Source of the DNA: Desulfosporosinus nitroreducens
GTDB taxonomy: Bacteria; Bacillota; Desulfitobacteriia; Desulfitobacteriales; Desulfitobacteriaceae
Length of the DNA stretch: 33,397 nt
Reading direction: 5' to 3'
Assembly: GCF_023897015.1 (NCBI RefSeq)
Contig: NZ_JAMHFY010000038.1
Location: 1-33,397, forward strand
Shown: piece by piece, positions 7,198-14,249 of the stretch
Numbering within the stretch: position 1 is the first letter of the stretch
Layout of the letters: every line of letters starts with the position of its first letter
Made by a program: the position numbers and the translations under genes
Notes under the pieces: generated by a model
Told to the model about the DNA's origin: nothing
Databases searched by the model: none
What the model saw: only the letters and a program-made list of their open reading frames with translations

Positions 7198-8397
7198 TCA
7201 TTCTCTGATTAACAAATCTATCACATCGCGTCGCATGCTCTGCGGGACTTCTTTTGTGGGCTTACCCAAACGAACGAGCATTTGAATGGTACCCGCATCT
7301 GAAGCATAGTCGCGGTGAATGCTGCTGTATGGCTCTTTCATTTCGGGGTATTCTTCCAAAACCTGGCTAAGGGGCTGCATAACTAAACCCAAACTATAAG
7401 CTGTCAGTATCAATCTGCTGTAAAGCATACCGCTTTTAACCTGGCTTGAACGATTATTATCATTTGTAATAATCATGGCATAGGCCGGTGTATTGTCTAC
7501 CGATGTCCGGGTAGACTGAATGAACATATCCGACGCTGCTTTCCCACTGTTCATAAAAGGAAAGACCGTGACCAAGCCCTGCATGATATGCCGCATGATG
7601 CCTGAAGTACCCTTTCCTTCGACAGAAAAACCGTAACGATATTTGTTTTTTTGGTACTCGTTAGCGCGAAAAATAGTTTCCGTTTCCTGCATAACTCGAT
7701 TCACGCCTGCTTCGATAGCTGCGCCCTTCTTTACATAACTTCCTAATTTTTCAATGTTTTCTATGTCCTGAAAAATCTTTACCGACATATTGGCATAAGT
7801 ATTGATGGCTTGCAAATGATCTATCTGTTCGTAGGTTAACTTGTTTGACTGATATGCCGCCCTGTTAGTATCAGGCAAAAACATGGAATCATAAAGAGGG
7901 TTGTTCTGAGGTTTGTCTTTCGTAAGCATAATTTTTGCCACCGGTTTGGTTTTCATGCTCTCCTGCAATTTTTGTTCATCATAGCCGCCATCTGGAAATA
8001 ACTCTACTGCGGCTTTATACCCTAGTTCATCTCCGGCGATTTTTACATACTCCAAAAATGTACCTTGCGTAATCATCATTTGCCTTGAGAAAGGGTCTAC
8101 TTCGCTTGTCAAGCGGTCACTATCGGCGTATAAGTAAAATACCATGGGATCATCTTTGTCGAGCTGTATTTCCCACGGCTGCATGTTATGGCCGTTTGCA
8201 GCCAACAGTCCGTGAGCCGCGAGTTGGATTCTCGGATCGTCAAATTTTTGCGAATAAGTTTTTTGCCAAGGTTCCAAGTATTTTGGCGACTCAAAAATCC
8301 CGCTTATGATAAATAGGGATACTAATGCTATGATTAATAGAGCGCCTATACTTGAAAGAATAATGGTCATAGTTTTTTTCACCGTCCTCTTGCTCAT
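7198..8397 (-). CDS. Membrane-anchored nitroreductase-fold (Acg-like) oxidoreductase
   Basis: The 399-residue protein has an N-terminal membrane segment (about residues 9-32). A nitroreductase-like region follows, with HGLLAANGHNMQPWEIQL near residue 61, matching the S/N-x-x-N-x-QPW FMN-binding motif. The segment SRLILTAYSLGLVMQPLSQ belongs to the C-terminal half of the fold. Acg-type proteins are double-length, divergent nitroreductases that may bind FMN without classic activity. Its ATG overlaps the stop of the upstream TetR gene (ATGA), so the two are one operon. It probably acts in redox detoxification at the outer face of the membrane; the substrate is unknown. Confidence 0.7.
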   Translation of the reverse strand: MSKRTVKKTMTIILSSIGALLIIALVSLFIISGIFESPKYLEPWQKTYSQKFDDPRIQLAAHGLLAANGHNMQPWEIQLDKDDPMVFYLYADSDRLTSEVDPFSRQMMITQGTFLEYVKIAGDELGYKAAVELFPDGGYDEQKLQESMKTKPVAKIMLTKDKPQNNPLYDSMFLPDTNRAAYQSNKLTYEQIDHLQAINTYANMSVKIFQDIENIEKLGSYVKKGAAIEAGVNRVMQETETIFRANEYQKNKYRYGFSVEGKGTSGIMRHIMQGLVTVFPFMNSGKAASDMFIQSTRTSVDNTPAYAMIITNDNNRSSQVKSGMLYSRLILTAYSLGLVMQPLSQVLEEYPEMKEPYSSIHRDYASDAGTIQMLVRLGKPTKEVPQSMRRDVIDLLIRE

Positions 8398-9080
8398 CTT
8401 TTATTTCCTCCATTTTCAGTTTGCATTGATCTGATGATAAGTTGAAAAGCTGCTGATACCAATTCCTCCGGTGTCGTCATGTGATAGTTTCTAATATAAT
8501 TTTCCTTTCTCTTTGCGATATTAAACACACCTATCATACAGGCCCATAAGACAAGCGCTGTTTTTACAACATCCAAATCACTGCGGATGGAATCTTCTTT
8601 TATGCCCTTTTCCAACGCTCCGATCAAATGCCCCAGTATTTCCTCTCCCAGGGCATAGCACTCCTCTCTTGATTGATCCGGAATCCCTTTTTGAAAATTT
8701 AGTTCACCATTTTCATACTCCATAATTCCTTTAAAATATTCCGGATAATCCTTGCTGAACCGGTAGATTGTCAAAGCAATTTGTCTTATTTCCTCAATCG
8801 CATTACAGGCTTTTTCCTTTTGTAAATCATCCTTCAGCATACCGATTAACAGCTTGTATCCCCTTATCATAATTTCAAAATAGATCTGCTCCTTGCTATT
8901 GAAATAGACATACACCGTTCTCTTGCTGAACTCTGCCTCTTTCGCCACATCATCCATCGTGGCATTATCATATCCTTTTGTAAAAAAGATTCTTTCCGCA
9001 GCATCAATAATATCATTTCTGCGAATTTCCTTTTCTTTTTCCTTGCGTTTATTGATTCCCAAAAGATACACCGCTTTCAT
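8394..9080 (-). CDS. TetR/AcrR-family transcriptional regulator
   Basis: The 228-residue protein has the TetR helix-turn-helix at about residues 22-66 (IIDAAERIFFTKGYDNATMD and SKRTVYVYFNSKEQIYF), then an all-helical ligand domain. It is co-transcribed with the overlapping nitroreductase-like gene downstream. A 27-bp perfect palindrome ends 14 bases upstream of its ATG, where repressor binding would block transcription, so autorepression of the two-gene operon is likely. The N-terminus carries an unusual Lys/Glu-rich stretch and the ribosome site at 9080 is weak, so a slightly later start is possible. Confidence 0.85.
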   Translation of the reverse strand: MKAVYLLGINKRKEKEKEIRRNDIIDAAERIFFTKGYDNATMDDVAKEAEFSKRTVYVYFNSKEQIYFEIMIRGYKLLIGMLKDDLQKEKACNAIEEIRQIALTIYRFSKDYPEYFKGIMEYENGELNFQKGIPDQSREECYALGEEILGHLIGALEKGIKEDSIRSDLDVVKTALVLWACMIGVFNIAKRKENYIRNYHMTTPEELVSAAFQLIIRSMQTENGGNKR

Positions 9081-9094
9081 TTCACTTGCGTGTT

Positions 9095-9121
9095 ATAAAG
9101 TAAACTATTAGTTTACTTTAT
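9095..9121. promoter_or_regulatory. TetR-type operator palindrome
   Basis: ATAAAGTAAACT, ATT, AGTTTACTTTAT: perfect 12-bp arms around a 3-base centre. It lies directly upstream of the TetR gene on the minus strand. GTAAACTATTAGTTTAC fits the length and symmetry of TetR/AcrR operators. Recognition by this regulator is inferred from position. Confidence 0.65.
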
Positions 9122-9319
9122 TCTAAGGTATATTATATTTTCTGTCAATATATTCCTACAAATACTTTCGACATAATGAATGTGTGAATTATCTGTCTCG
9201 ATAAAAATAATGGTCTTTAGGACGTGGCAGAAACTGATGATTCGGACATGCTTCGGGGAGGTCACGGGATCCCACTTCGAGGGAGGAGTACAACTACCTT
9301 TACATATATTTGATCTTTG

Positions 9320-9355
9320 AAAAAAAGAAAGGCCTCACCGTTTCCGATGAGAGCC
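9320..9355 (-). terminator. Rho-independent terminator, minus strand
   Basis: On the minus strand GGCTCTCATC pairs with GGTGAGGCC (one bulge), followed by TTTCTTTTTTT. Its loop and stem closely resemble the terminator at 9902-9930. No intact minus-strand gene ends here, so it looks orphaned. The rest of the gap 9122-9500 shows no gene. Confidence 0.5.
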
Positions 9356-9507
9356 AAATAAGTAGGACGAACGATTTAATAGATGTATTTTGCCTGAGAG
9401 CCTTACATCTTATACATAATCCAAGAATCACTCTTATTACCATATTGTTCCACTAAAGCCAACTTATGCATATTATGTAGTATCTCTTTACAAAGGAGGA
9501 AATGCAA

Positions 9508-9621
9508 ATGGCATTCGGTGGCGTTGATGATTGTTGTCATCACGAAAAGTTCAATTTTGTAGGAATCGCTATAGTTGTCGTAATTATTCTTCTGCTTATT
9601 GCAATGGGAATTGTATTCTAA
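9508..9621 (+). CDS. YjcZ-like small sporulation membrane peptide
   Basis: A 37-residue peptide begins MAFGGVDDCCHHEKFNFVGI and continues as a hydrophobic helix ending IAMGIVF. It matches the YjcZ/SscA pattern of tiny spore-associated proteins: a polar, Gly/Cys-rich head, then F-x-LIVVLFILLIIVG-like tail. AAAGGAGG lies eight bases before the second of two nearby ATGs, which I take as the start. CATATTAT at 9469-9476 resembles the -10 element of mother-cell sigma E/K promoters. The Cys-Cys-His-His cluster might bind metal. It is followed after 21 bases by a related gene. Confidence 0.6.
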   Translation: MAFGGVDDCCHHEKFNFVGIAIVVVIILLLIAMGIVF

Positions 9622-9642
9622 ATTAGAAAGGAGAAATACTTG

Positions 9643-9786
9643 ATGTACGGAATGGGTTATGGCGGAACGCATGGTGTATGTTGTCCTCCGCCTGTATGTT
9701 GTCCTCCTTCCCCTGGTGTTGGGATTGGCGTCGGAATCATTGCTATTGCTATTCTAATTCTTATCGCTTTAGGAGTTATTTTCTAA
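9643..9786 (+). CDS. Small Cys-Pro-rich peptide with C-terminal membrane helix
   Basis: The 47-residue peptide reads MYGMGYGGTHGV, then CCPPPVCCPPSP, then a hydrophobic segment ending ILIALGVIF. The tail is like that of the upstream YjcZ-like peptide, so the two are probably paired and co-transcribed. The head with a duplicated CCPP(P/S) motif recalls cysteine-rich spore coat peptides, but I do not know this exact arrangement. AAAGGAG precedes the ATG by about nine bases; an in-frame TTG three bases earlier is an alternative start. Confidence 0.5.
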   Translation: MYGMGYGGTHGVCCPPPVCCPPSPGVGIGVGIIAIAILILIALGVIF

Positions 9787-9901
9787 AAATTCTACTAAAC
9801 TAGGCTATCATCTGAAAAGGTGGTAGCTTTGATTATTTTATGGTCTTTAGAAATTATTTCTAAAATTCTCCTGTTCATTACCCACAAATATTCCCTATTA
9901 C

Positions 9902-9930
9902 AAAAAAGCTCCCACCGTTGCAGATGAGAG
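9902..9930 (-). terminator. Rho-independent terminator, minus strand
   Basis: On the minus strand CTCTCATC pairs with GGTGGGAG (two G-U pairs, six-base loop) and CTTTTTTG follows. It lies 62 bases beyond the restored stop of the frameshifted gene at 9992-10256, and would fall inside the longer raw frame that runs on to 9795. This supports the frameshift reading. Confidence 0.65.
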
Positions 9931-9991
9931 TGAAGTGTATATATGAAATAAGAAGATCTCAATACTATATGCTTGTTCAGAAGGTTCGTTA

Positions 9992-10256
9992 CTACATCTT
10001 CCATAAAAACCACTTGCATACCCATCTCAAATATAATCTCAAACGGCCTCAGCTCCCCCTTGATCTCGCTTTGGCAGCGAAAGCATAGCATACGATTGCC
10101 GGACAGTTTCTCTTCGGTGACGGAGACAACTTGTTCGATCTTGAGTTCCTTACCTTCGAGAGTTATGCGATATGGGCGCGGAGCTCCTGTCAGGTCGAAG
10201 TGGGCTAGTACTTCGATGGGGGCATCAAAATTTCCAATTAGCCACCTTCGATTCAT
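9992..10256 (-). pseudogene. Small conserved-type protein, frameshifted near its end
   Basis: The frame begins MNRRWLIGNFDAPIEVLAHF and continues through RPYRITLEGKELKIEQVVSV to ELRPFEIIFEMG. At about 10019 a one-base shift gives C-K-W-F-L-W-K-M then TAG, a natural-looking end for this kind of RPYRI...W-x-L-x-K-M protein of roughly 88 residues. Without the shift the frame runs on to 9795 through a terminator, giving an implausible tail. So there is either a genuine one-base insertion (or two-base deletion) or a sequence error. The function is unknown. It overlaps the end of the dam remnant by 32 bases, so the two were one operon. Confidence 0.6.
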
Positions 10257-10590
10257 AATTGCTTATGAATAATTCGCTGGCCTTACTGCTTTTGTCTGTT
10301 CTGCAAACTGAATATCTTACTTCTACCTGTTTAATATTAAATCCGGAATATAACTCTCGGATCTCCGGATGGTCATTAATACTAAGCAAGAACTTCCCCT
10401 GAATTTTTGAAAGACATTCCTTGAGCCTGATATGATCTTCCTTCGCAAATGGCTTGCTCCCTTGACTCTTGTAATCGGCTAAACCGTAATATGGCGGATC
10501 GCAATAGAAAAACGTTGTGCTTCGATCGTAACTGGATACTATCTTTTCGACATCCCTATTTTCAATTATTATATTTATCCACGCTGGTAT
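10225..10590 (-). pseudogene. dam: DNA adenine methylase (Dam/D12 class), C-terminal remnant
   Basis: An unstarted frame reads EIPAWINIIIENRDVEKIVS, then TTFFYCDPPYYGLADYKSQG, then KFLLSINDHPEIRELYSGFN and ends SELFISNY...VANWKF. DPPYYG is the catalytic DPPY motif of N6-adenine methyltransferases, and the order DPPY near the C-terminus fits the D12 (alpha) class. The N-terminal SAM-binding half is absent: the frame breaks at about 10590 against an integrase remnant on the other strand. It is probably a phage or element methylase cut by a deletion. Confidence 0.8.
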
Positions 10591-11133
10591 TTCGGACCCA
10601 CAAAGACTAAATCATCGGTTAGAGATATTAAGATTGGCAAGACCTTGATTGAGGCCTTAAGGCAGCATAAAAAACAGCAGTCAGAAAACCGACTTAAATA
10701 CGGCCAGCACTATATACAACAATACGAAATACAAGAGAAAAACGAAAAAGATACTTTGCGTAGGATATTGTCCCTTTCCGTTTCGGTTGATCCGGGCGCC
10801 ATACGTTCCATCAACATGATATGCACAAAAGAGAATGGAGAAATAGTAACCCCGGACACCTTTAAATACGCATCCAGGGTTATTCATTACGAGCTCGGTA
10901 TACTGTTTAATTTTCACTCATTAAGACACACTCATGCGACAACCTTGATCGAAAATGGAGCCAGCATGAAAGATGTTCAAAAGCGTCTCGGGCATACCAG
11001 ATTATCAACCACGATGGATACGTACACACATCCAACAGAAAAGATGGCCGATGACACAGTAGCAATATTTGAAAAACATGTTTGCCAACGCAAAGAAAAC
11101 TTCGTCGGCAAATCGTTGGCAAATAACACATGA
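10588..11133 (+). pseudogene. Tyrosine recombinase (phage integrase) C-terminal remnant
   Basis: The frame reads WYFGPTKTKSSVRDIKIGKT, then FNFHSLRHTHATTLIENGAS, LGHTRLSTTMDTYTHPTEKM. It keeps the catalytic HxLR, LGH and Tyr (TYTHP) motifs of the integrase core. The arm-binding and core-binding domains and the first catalytic Arg region are missing; full clostridial integrases are about 380-400 residues. The frame is open back to about 10588, before the TTG at 10645 that an ORF caller would choose. It abuts the dam remnant head to head, so one deletion probably removed both 5' ends. A functional enzyme is unlikely. Confidence 0.8.
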
Positions 11134-11180
11134 GCAGATTTTTTTTACCTAAAATGCATGATTTATCTAGCTAAAAGACA

Positions 11181-11259
11181 AACTGTCTCCACATGCCTTG
11201 AGGAGACAAAAAAGATGCCGTATGAGGCTGATATCCCCTTGGTGTCGGGGTATATTTCC
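11181..11259. repeat. Dispersed repeat, copy 3 (longest)
   Basis: AACTGTCTCCACATGCCTTG is followed by AGGAGACAAAAAAG and a segment with CCCCTTGGTGTCGGGG. It includes a TGTCTCC/GGAGACA stem and a CCCC...GGGG stem, so the transcript could form two hairpins. It aligns over about 75 bases with 6264-6340. It lies between the integrase remnant and the HAD phosphatase gene, and outside genes. Confidence 0.5.
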
Positions 11260-11266
11260 GATTTGT

Positions 11267-11956
11267 TTAAACAATTAGCTTATATAGCTCTTTTAGGCTC
11301 TTAATTTCATATGTCGGTGCAATGTCTGTATTGTTTTCCGTATCGAATTTATTGAACCAGCAGCTGTCAATCCCTGCATTAATACCGCCCGCAATATCGG
11401 CTGATAATGAGTCTCCGATTATTATCATTTTGCTTTTATCAACATATGGAATATGGGAAAATACATATTCGAAATATAAAGCATTTGGTTTTTGAAATCC
11501 AATTTCTTCTGAGACAAAGAGCTTGGCTATGTATGGCTTAATTATTGAGTTTTCAAGCCTTGCTTTTTGTGTGGTAGAAATGCCGTTTGTAACAATATAA
11601 GCTTTGCAGTTATTATCGCTTATACTTTTACATAGTTCGAAAGCCCCATCAATTAAAAAAGAGCCTTTACCCAATTCGACGAGATATTCTTCATTAAATT
11701 TCTTTGGGTCGCTCTCGATTTTTAGAGCATCGAATAACTGATTAAATCTCAGAACTTGCATTTCGCTTTTTGGAATTTGACCTTTTTCAAAGGAATCCCA
11801 AACTTCCTGGTTGATTTCCCTATATTTAATTCTCACATTTTCCTCATAAGAAAATTGATACTTACGAAACATGATTTTCAAGGCGCTTTCTTCAGCCATA
11901 TCATAATCAAATAATGTTCCGTCAGCATCTATCAGAAAGACCTCATACTTTTTCAT
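11267..11956 (-). CDS. yjjG: HAD-superfamily (YjjG-type) nucleotidase
   Basis: The 229-residue protein has the HAD motif I IDADGTLFDYD at the N-terminus, motif II VTNG, a conserved Lys (FQKPNALYF) and motif III/IV IIGDSLSADIAGG. The wording DADGTLFDYD and the helical cap match YjjG-type noncanonical pyrimidine nucleotidases, which hydrolyse nucleoside monophosphates such as UMP, dTMP or damaged pyrimidines. The ATG at 11956 with GAGGTG just upstream is preferred over the longer frame to 12031. It follows rlmD on the same strand by 26 bases, so the two are probably co-transcribed. Confidence 0.75.
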   Translation of the reverse strand: MKKYEVFLIDADGTLFDYDMAEESALKIMFRKYQFSYEENVRIKYREINQEVWDSFEKGQIPKSEMQVLRFNQLFDALKIESDPKKFNEEYLVELGKGSFLIDGAFELCKSISDNNCKAYIVTNGISTTQKARLENSIIKPYIAKLFVSEEIGFQKPNALYFEYVFSHIPYVDKSKMIIIGDSLSADIAGGINAGIDSCWFNKFDTENNTDIAPTYEIKSLKELYKLIV

Positions 11957-11982
11957 ATTGCACCTCAACCTAAATAAATAAT

Positions 11983-13263
11983 CTATTCTGCTCGCACCAA
12001 CAGGCAGCAGCATTCCACATGCCCTGTCCACGGAAACATATCCACCGGCTGCACACTGTCTACCTTATATCCTCCAGCTGTGAGTCCCCCCAAATCCCGT
12101 GCTAAAGTACCTGGGTCGCAAGACACATAGATGATGCGTTGAGGCTTCAGCTCTAGCAACCGTTGCAAAACATCCGCGTGAATACCAGCACGTGGAGGAT
12201 CTAGGACTACTACATCCGGTTCTTCCTCTATCTTCATCATCCGCTGTTCAACTTTCCCTTTCAAGAACTCGATGTTCCCCACAGCGTGATTGTTGACGGC
12301 ATTTTGAATTGCATTTTCGACGGCATACGGGTTTTCCTCGATAGCTGTTACTTTCATGGCTTTTGTGGCTAAAGCTAAGGTCAGAGTACCTATTCCTGAA
12401 TAAAGATCCCATACAATCTCCTCGCCTGTCAGGGCGACCGCATCCAACACCAGCTTATACAGGAGGTCTGCTTGGCGTGAATTGACTTGTAAAAATGCTA
12501 AAGGAGACAGTTCAAAAGTTAAGCCAAGAATCGTTTGGCTGAACTCTTCATCTCCCCAAATCAGTTGAAGACTTCCTTCTGCATCAAGATTCCAAATGGA
12601 ACGAAGCCCTTCCTTCGCAAGAGCCTCAAAGAAATCATTATTTTCGGGGACTGAAAGGGATTCGCCAGGCATTCCCTCGATTATTAAAAGCCCTTCGTTC
12701 TTGGTGTTTTTACGGAAGGTTAGCGTATGTATTTCGGGATAACCTTCCCCTAAAAGCTCTTCAGTCCGTTTTATCCAACGGTTCATGCCTTCGCTTAAGA
12801 GCAGGCAGTCATGGAAGTTTACCTGATCCTTTGACTTTTCCTTGTAATATCCCAATTCTCCTGTTGGCAGGCGATGAAGACGCGCCTTATTTCTATAGCG
12901 CCATGGATGCTCCATTCCAAGTGTAGGTTTGACCTCCGCACTTATTTTGCCGATTCTGGCAAGTGCATCTTCAACCCAGCGTTGTTTCCACAAAAGAGTC
13001 TCTGCATAGGTTGTATGCTGAAGTTGACATCCTCCGCATCCTTCGAAGACAGTACAAGGTGCATCGATACGCTCTGGAGAACGCTGTATTAGGTTCAAAA
13101 GAGACGCTCGTTGCCATTTTTTCTTCGTTTTTGACACTGCAACTTCTGCTGTTTCTCCCGGCAGAAGTCCCGGCACAAACGTAGCAATGCCATTCATATA
13201 CCCTACTCCTGAACCATCTGATATAAGCCTTAGGCATTCGATATTTAGTATATTGCTATTCAT
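11983..13263 (-). CDS. rlmD: 23S rRNA (uracil-C5) methyltransferase, RlmD/RumA type
   Basis: The 426-residue protein has an N-terminal TRAM-like domain (to about residue 60), four cysteines for a [4Fe-4S] cluster (C70, C76, C79 in CTVFEGCGGC, and C153) and a SAM-binding motif (DLYSGIGTLTL). VVLDPPRAG follows, and the catalytic cysteine is in YVSCDPGTLARD (C382). This is the full plan of RNA m5U methyltransferases; in Firmicutes the homologues RlmCD methylate 23S rRNA U747 and/or U1939. GAGGAG is seven bases from the ATG. Exact site specificity cannot be told. Confidence 0.88.
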   Translation of the reverse strand: MNSNILNIECLRLISDGSGVGYMNGIATFVPGLLPGETAEVAVSKTKKKWQRASLLNLIQRSPERIDAPCTVFEGCGGCQLQHTTYAETLLWKQRWVEDALARIGKISAEVKPTLGMEHPWRYRNKARLHRLPTGELGYYKEKSKDQVNFHDCLLLSEGMNRWIKRTEELLGEGYPEIHTLTFRKNTKNEGLLIIEGMPGESLSVPENNDFFEALAKEGLRSIWNLDAEGSLQLIWGDEEFSQTILGLTFELSPLAFLQVNSRQADLLYKLVLDAVALTGEEIVWDLYSGIGTLTLALATKAMKVTAIEENPYAVENAIQNAVNNHAVGNIEFLKGKVEQRMMKIEEEPDVVVLDPPRAGIHADVLQRLLELKPQRIIYVSCDPGTLARDLGGLTAGGYKVDSVQPVDMFPWTGHVECCCLLVRAE

Positions 13264-13291
13264 TAGATATCTCCTCGTATAAGATTATTTT

Positions 13292-13999
13292 CTATAAACG
13301 CTGAATCCATAGCGCAAGGGCCATAAGTATATTCCACGTTCCATGGGCAACGATGGCTGGCCAAATACTTGAAGAACGTTCATACAACCATGTAAGCACG
13401 ACTCCGCCAATAAATAGTGGTAAAAAACGAATAATTTCTAAATGTAATGATGCAAAGAAGAGCCCTGTCAATAGTATTCCTTTACCTCTTCCGAAGACTT
13501 GGCGCAACGGCGGGTAGATTAAACCGCGAAAAAACATTTCTTCTTTAATCGGAGCAACAACCCCCCCTAAAAAAGTGAGGAGAATGAATTCCCATGTGTA
13601 GTTTGCCCCTTTTACCGCTATGGCAAAACTCTGGGGAGCAGGAGTTCCAAACAATTTCGTTAAAAAGTTTCCTAAAAGACCGACACCTACGAACAATAAA
13701 ACTCCAGCGATAAAACCCAACAGTAAAAAGCCTCGAGAGGTTTTAACAAATCCTAAGTCGGAAAAAGGGCGCCGTATAAATTTAAGAAATATGAAAATTA
13801 TTGCGAAGTAAAGCAGTACATCTCCTAAACCTACGAGGATAAAATTTAGAATCCCACGCACAGAATCTAAATCCTTAGGGCTCTCCAACCAGCCAAGTGG
13901 AAATTCAATTATTGTGATAATAGCTACTAAAAGCAATCCCTGCCAAATATTCCAAACCGGTTTTCGCGGTGGTAACCTAAGTTTAGTTTTTTTATCCAT
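13292..13999 (-). CDS. CPBP-family intramembrane metalloprotease
   Basis: About 235 residues with some seven or eight membrane segments. The three Abi/CPBP motifs are present: EExxxR (KEEMFFRGLI), FxxxH (FFASLHLE) and HxxxN (HGTWN). These proteases (prenyl-protein protease relatives) act in the membrane, and in bacteria often serve peptide maturation or self-immunity. No bacteriocin-like gene is adjacent. I place the start at the second ATG, nine bases after AGAGG; the first ATG at 14008 touches that site. Confidence 0.8.
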   Translation of the reverse strand: MDKKTKLRLPPRKPVWNIWQGLLLVAIITIIEFPLGWLESPKDLDSVRGILNFILVGLGDVLLYFAIIFIFLKFIRRPFSDLGFVKTSRGFLLLGFIAGVLLFVGVGLLGNFLTKLFGTPAPQSFAIAVKGANYTWEFILLTFLGGVVAPIKEEMFFRGLIYPPLRQVFGRGKGILLTGLFFASLHLEIIRFLPLFIGGVVLTWLYERSSSIWPAIVAHGTWNILMALALWIQRL

Positions 14000-14149
14000 C
14001 TCACTCATCCTCTGATCTTATTACACTGTTCATCTCAGGGATCATTATACCTGCTATTCAATTTCCAATCCATTTCCAATTCTAACCTCTAAAACAAACA
14101 TTGTCCACAAATATAGAAAACTAGGCCGCGCCAGACTGCCTGACCGGCA

Positions 14150-14183
14150 TAAAAAAAGAAGGGGCTAATCAAAACCCCCTCCT
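14150..14183 (-). terminator. Rho-independent terminator of acyl-CoA operon A
   Basis: On the minus strand AGGAGGGG pairs with CCCCTTCT (one G-U) across an 11-base loop, followed by TTTTTTT. It lies about 65 bases after the stop of the CoA-transferase gene, ending operon A. Confidence 0.75.
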
Positions 14184-14249
14184 TAACCCTTCAGATAAAG
14201 GAACTAATAGGTATTAAGCTCATTTAATATGATGCCCTATATTTAAGGA

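Noticed and set aside
9240-9300. G-rich stretch with repeated CTTCG-GGAGG wording, considered as a riboswitch or T-box
   Set aside because: No conserved riboswitch core or terminator/antiterminator pair could be made out, and no gene follows directly.
9403-9672. 89-codon minus-strand frame
   Set aside because: It is a shadow of the two YjcZ-like plus-strand genes, which have strong ribosome sites and typical sequences.
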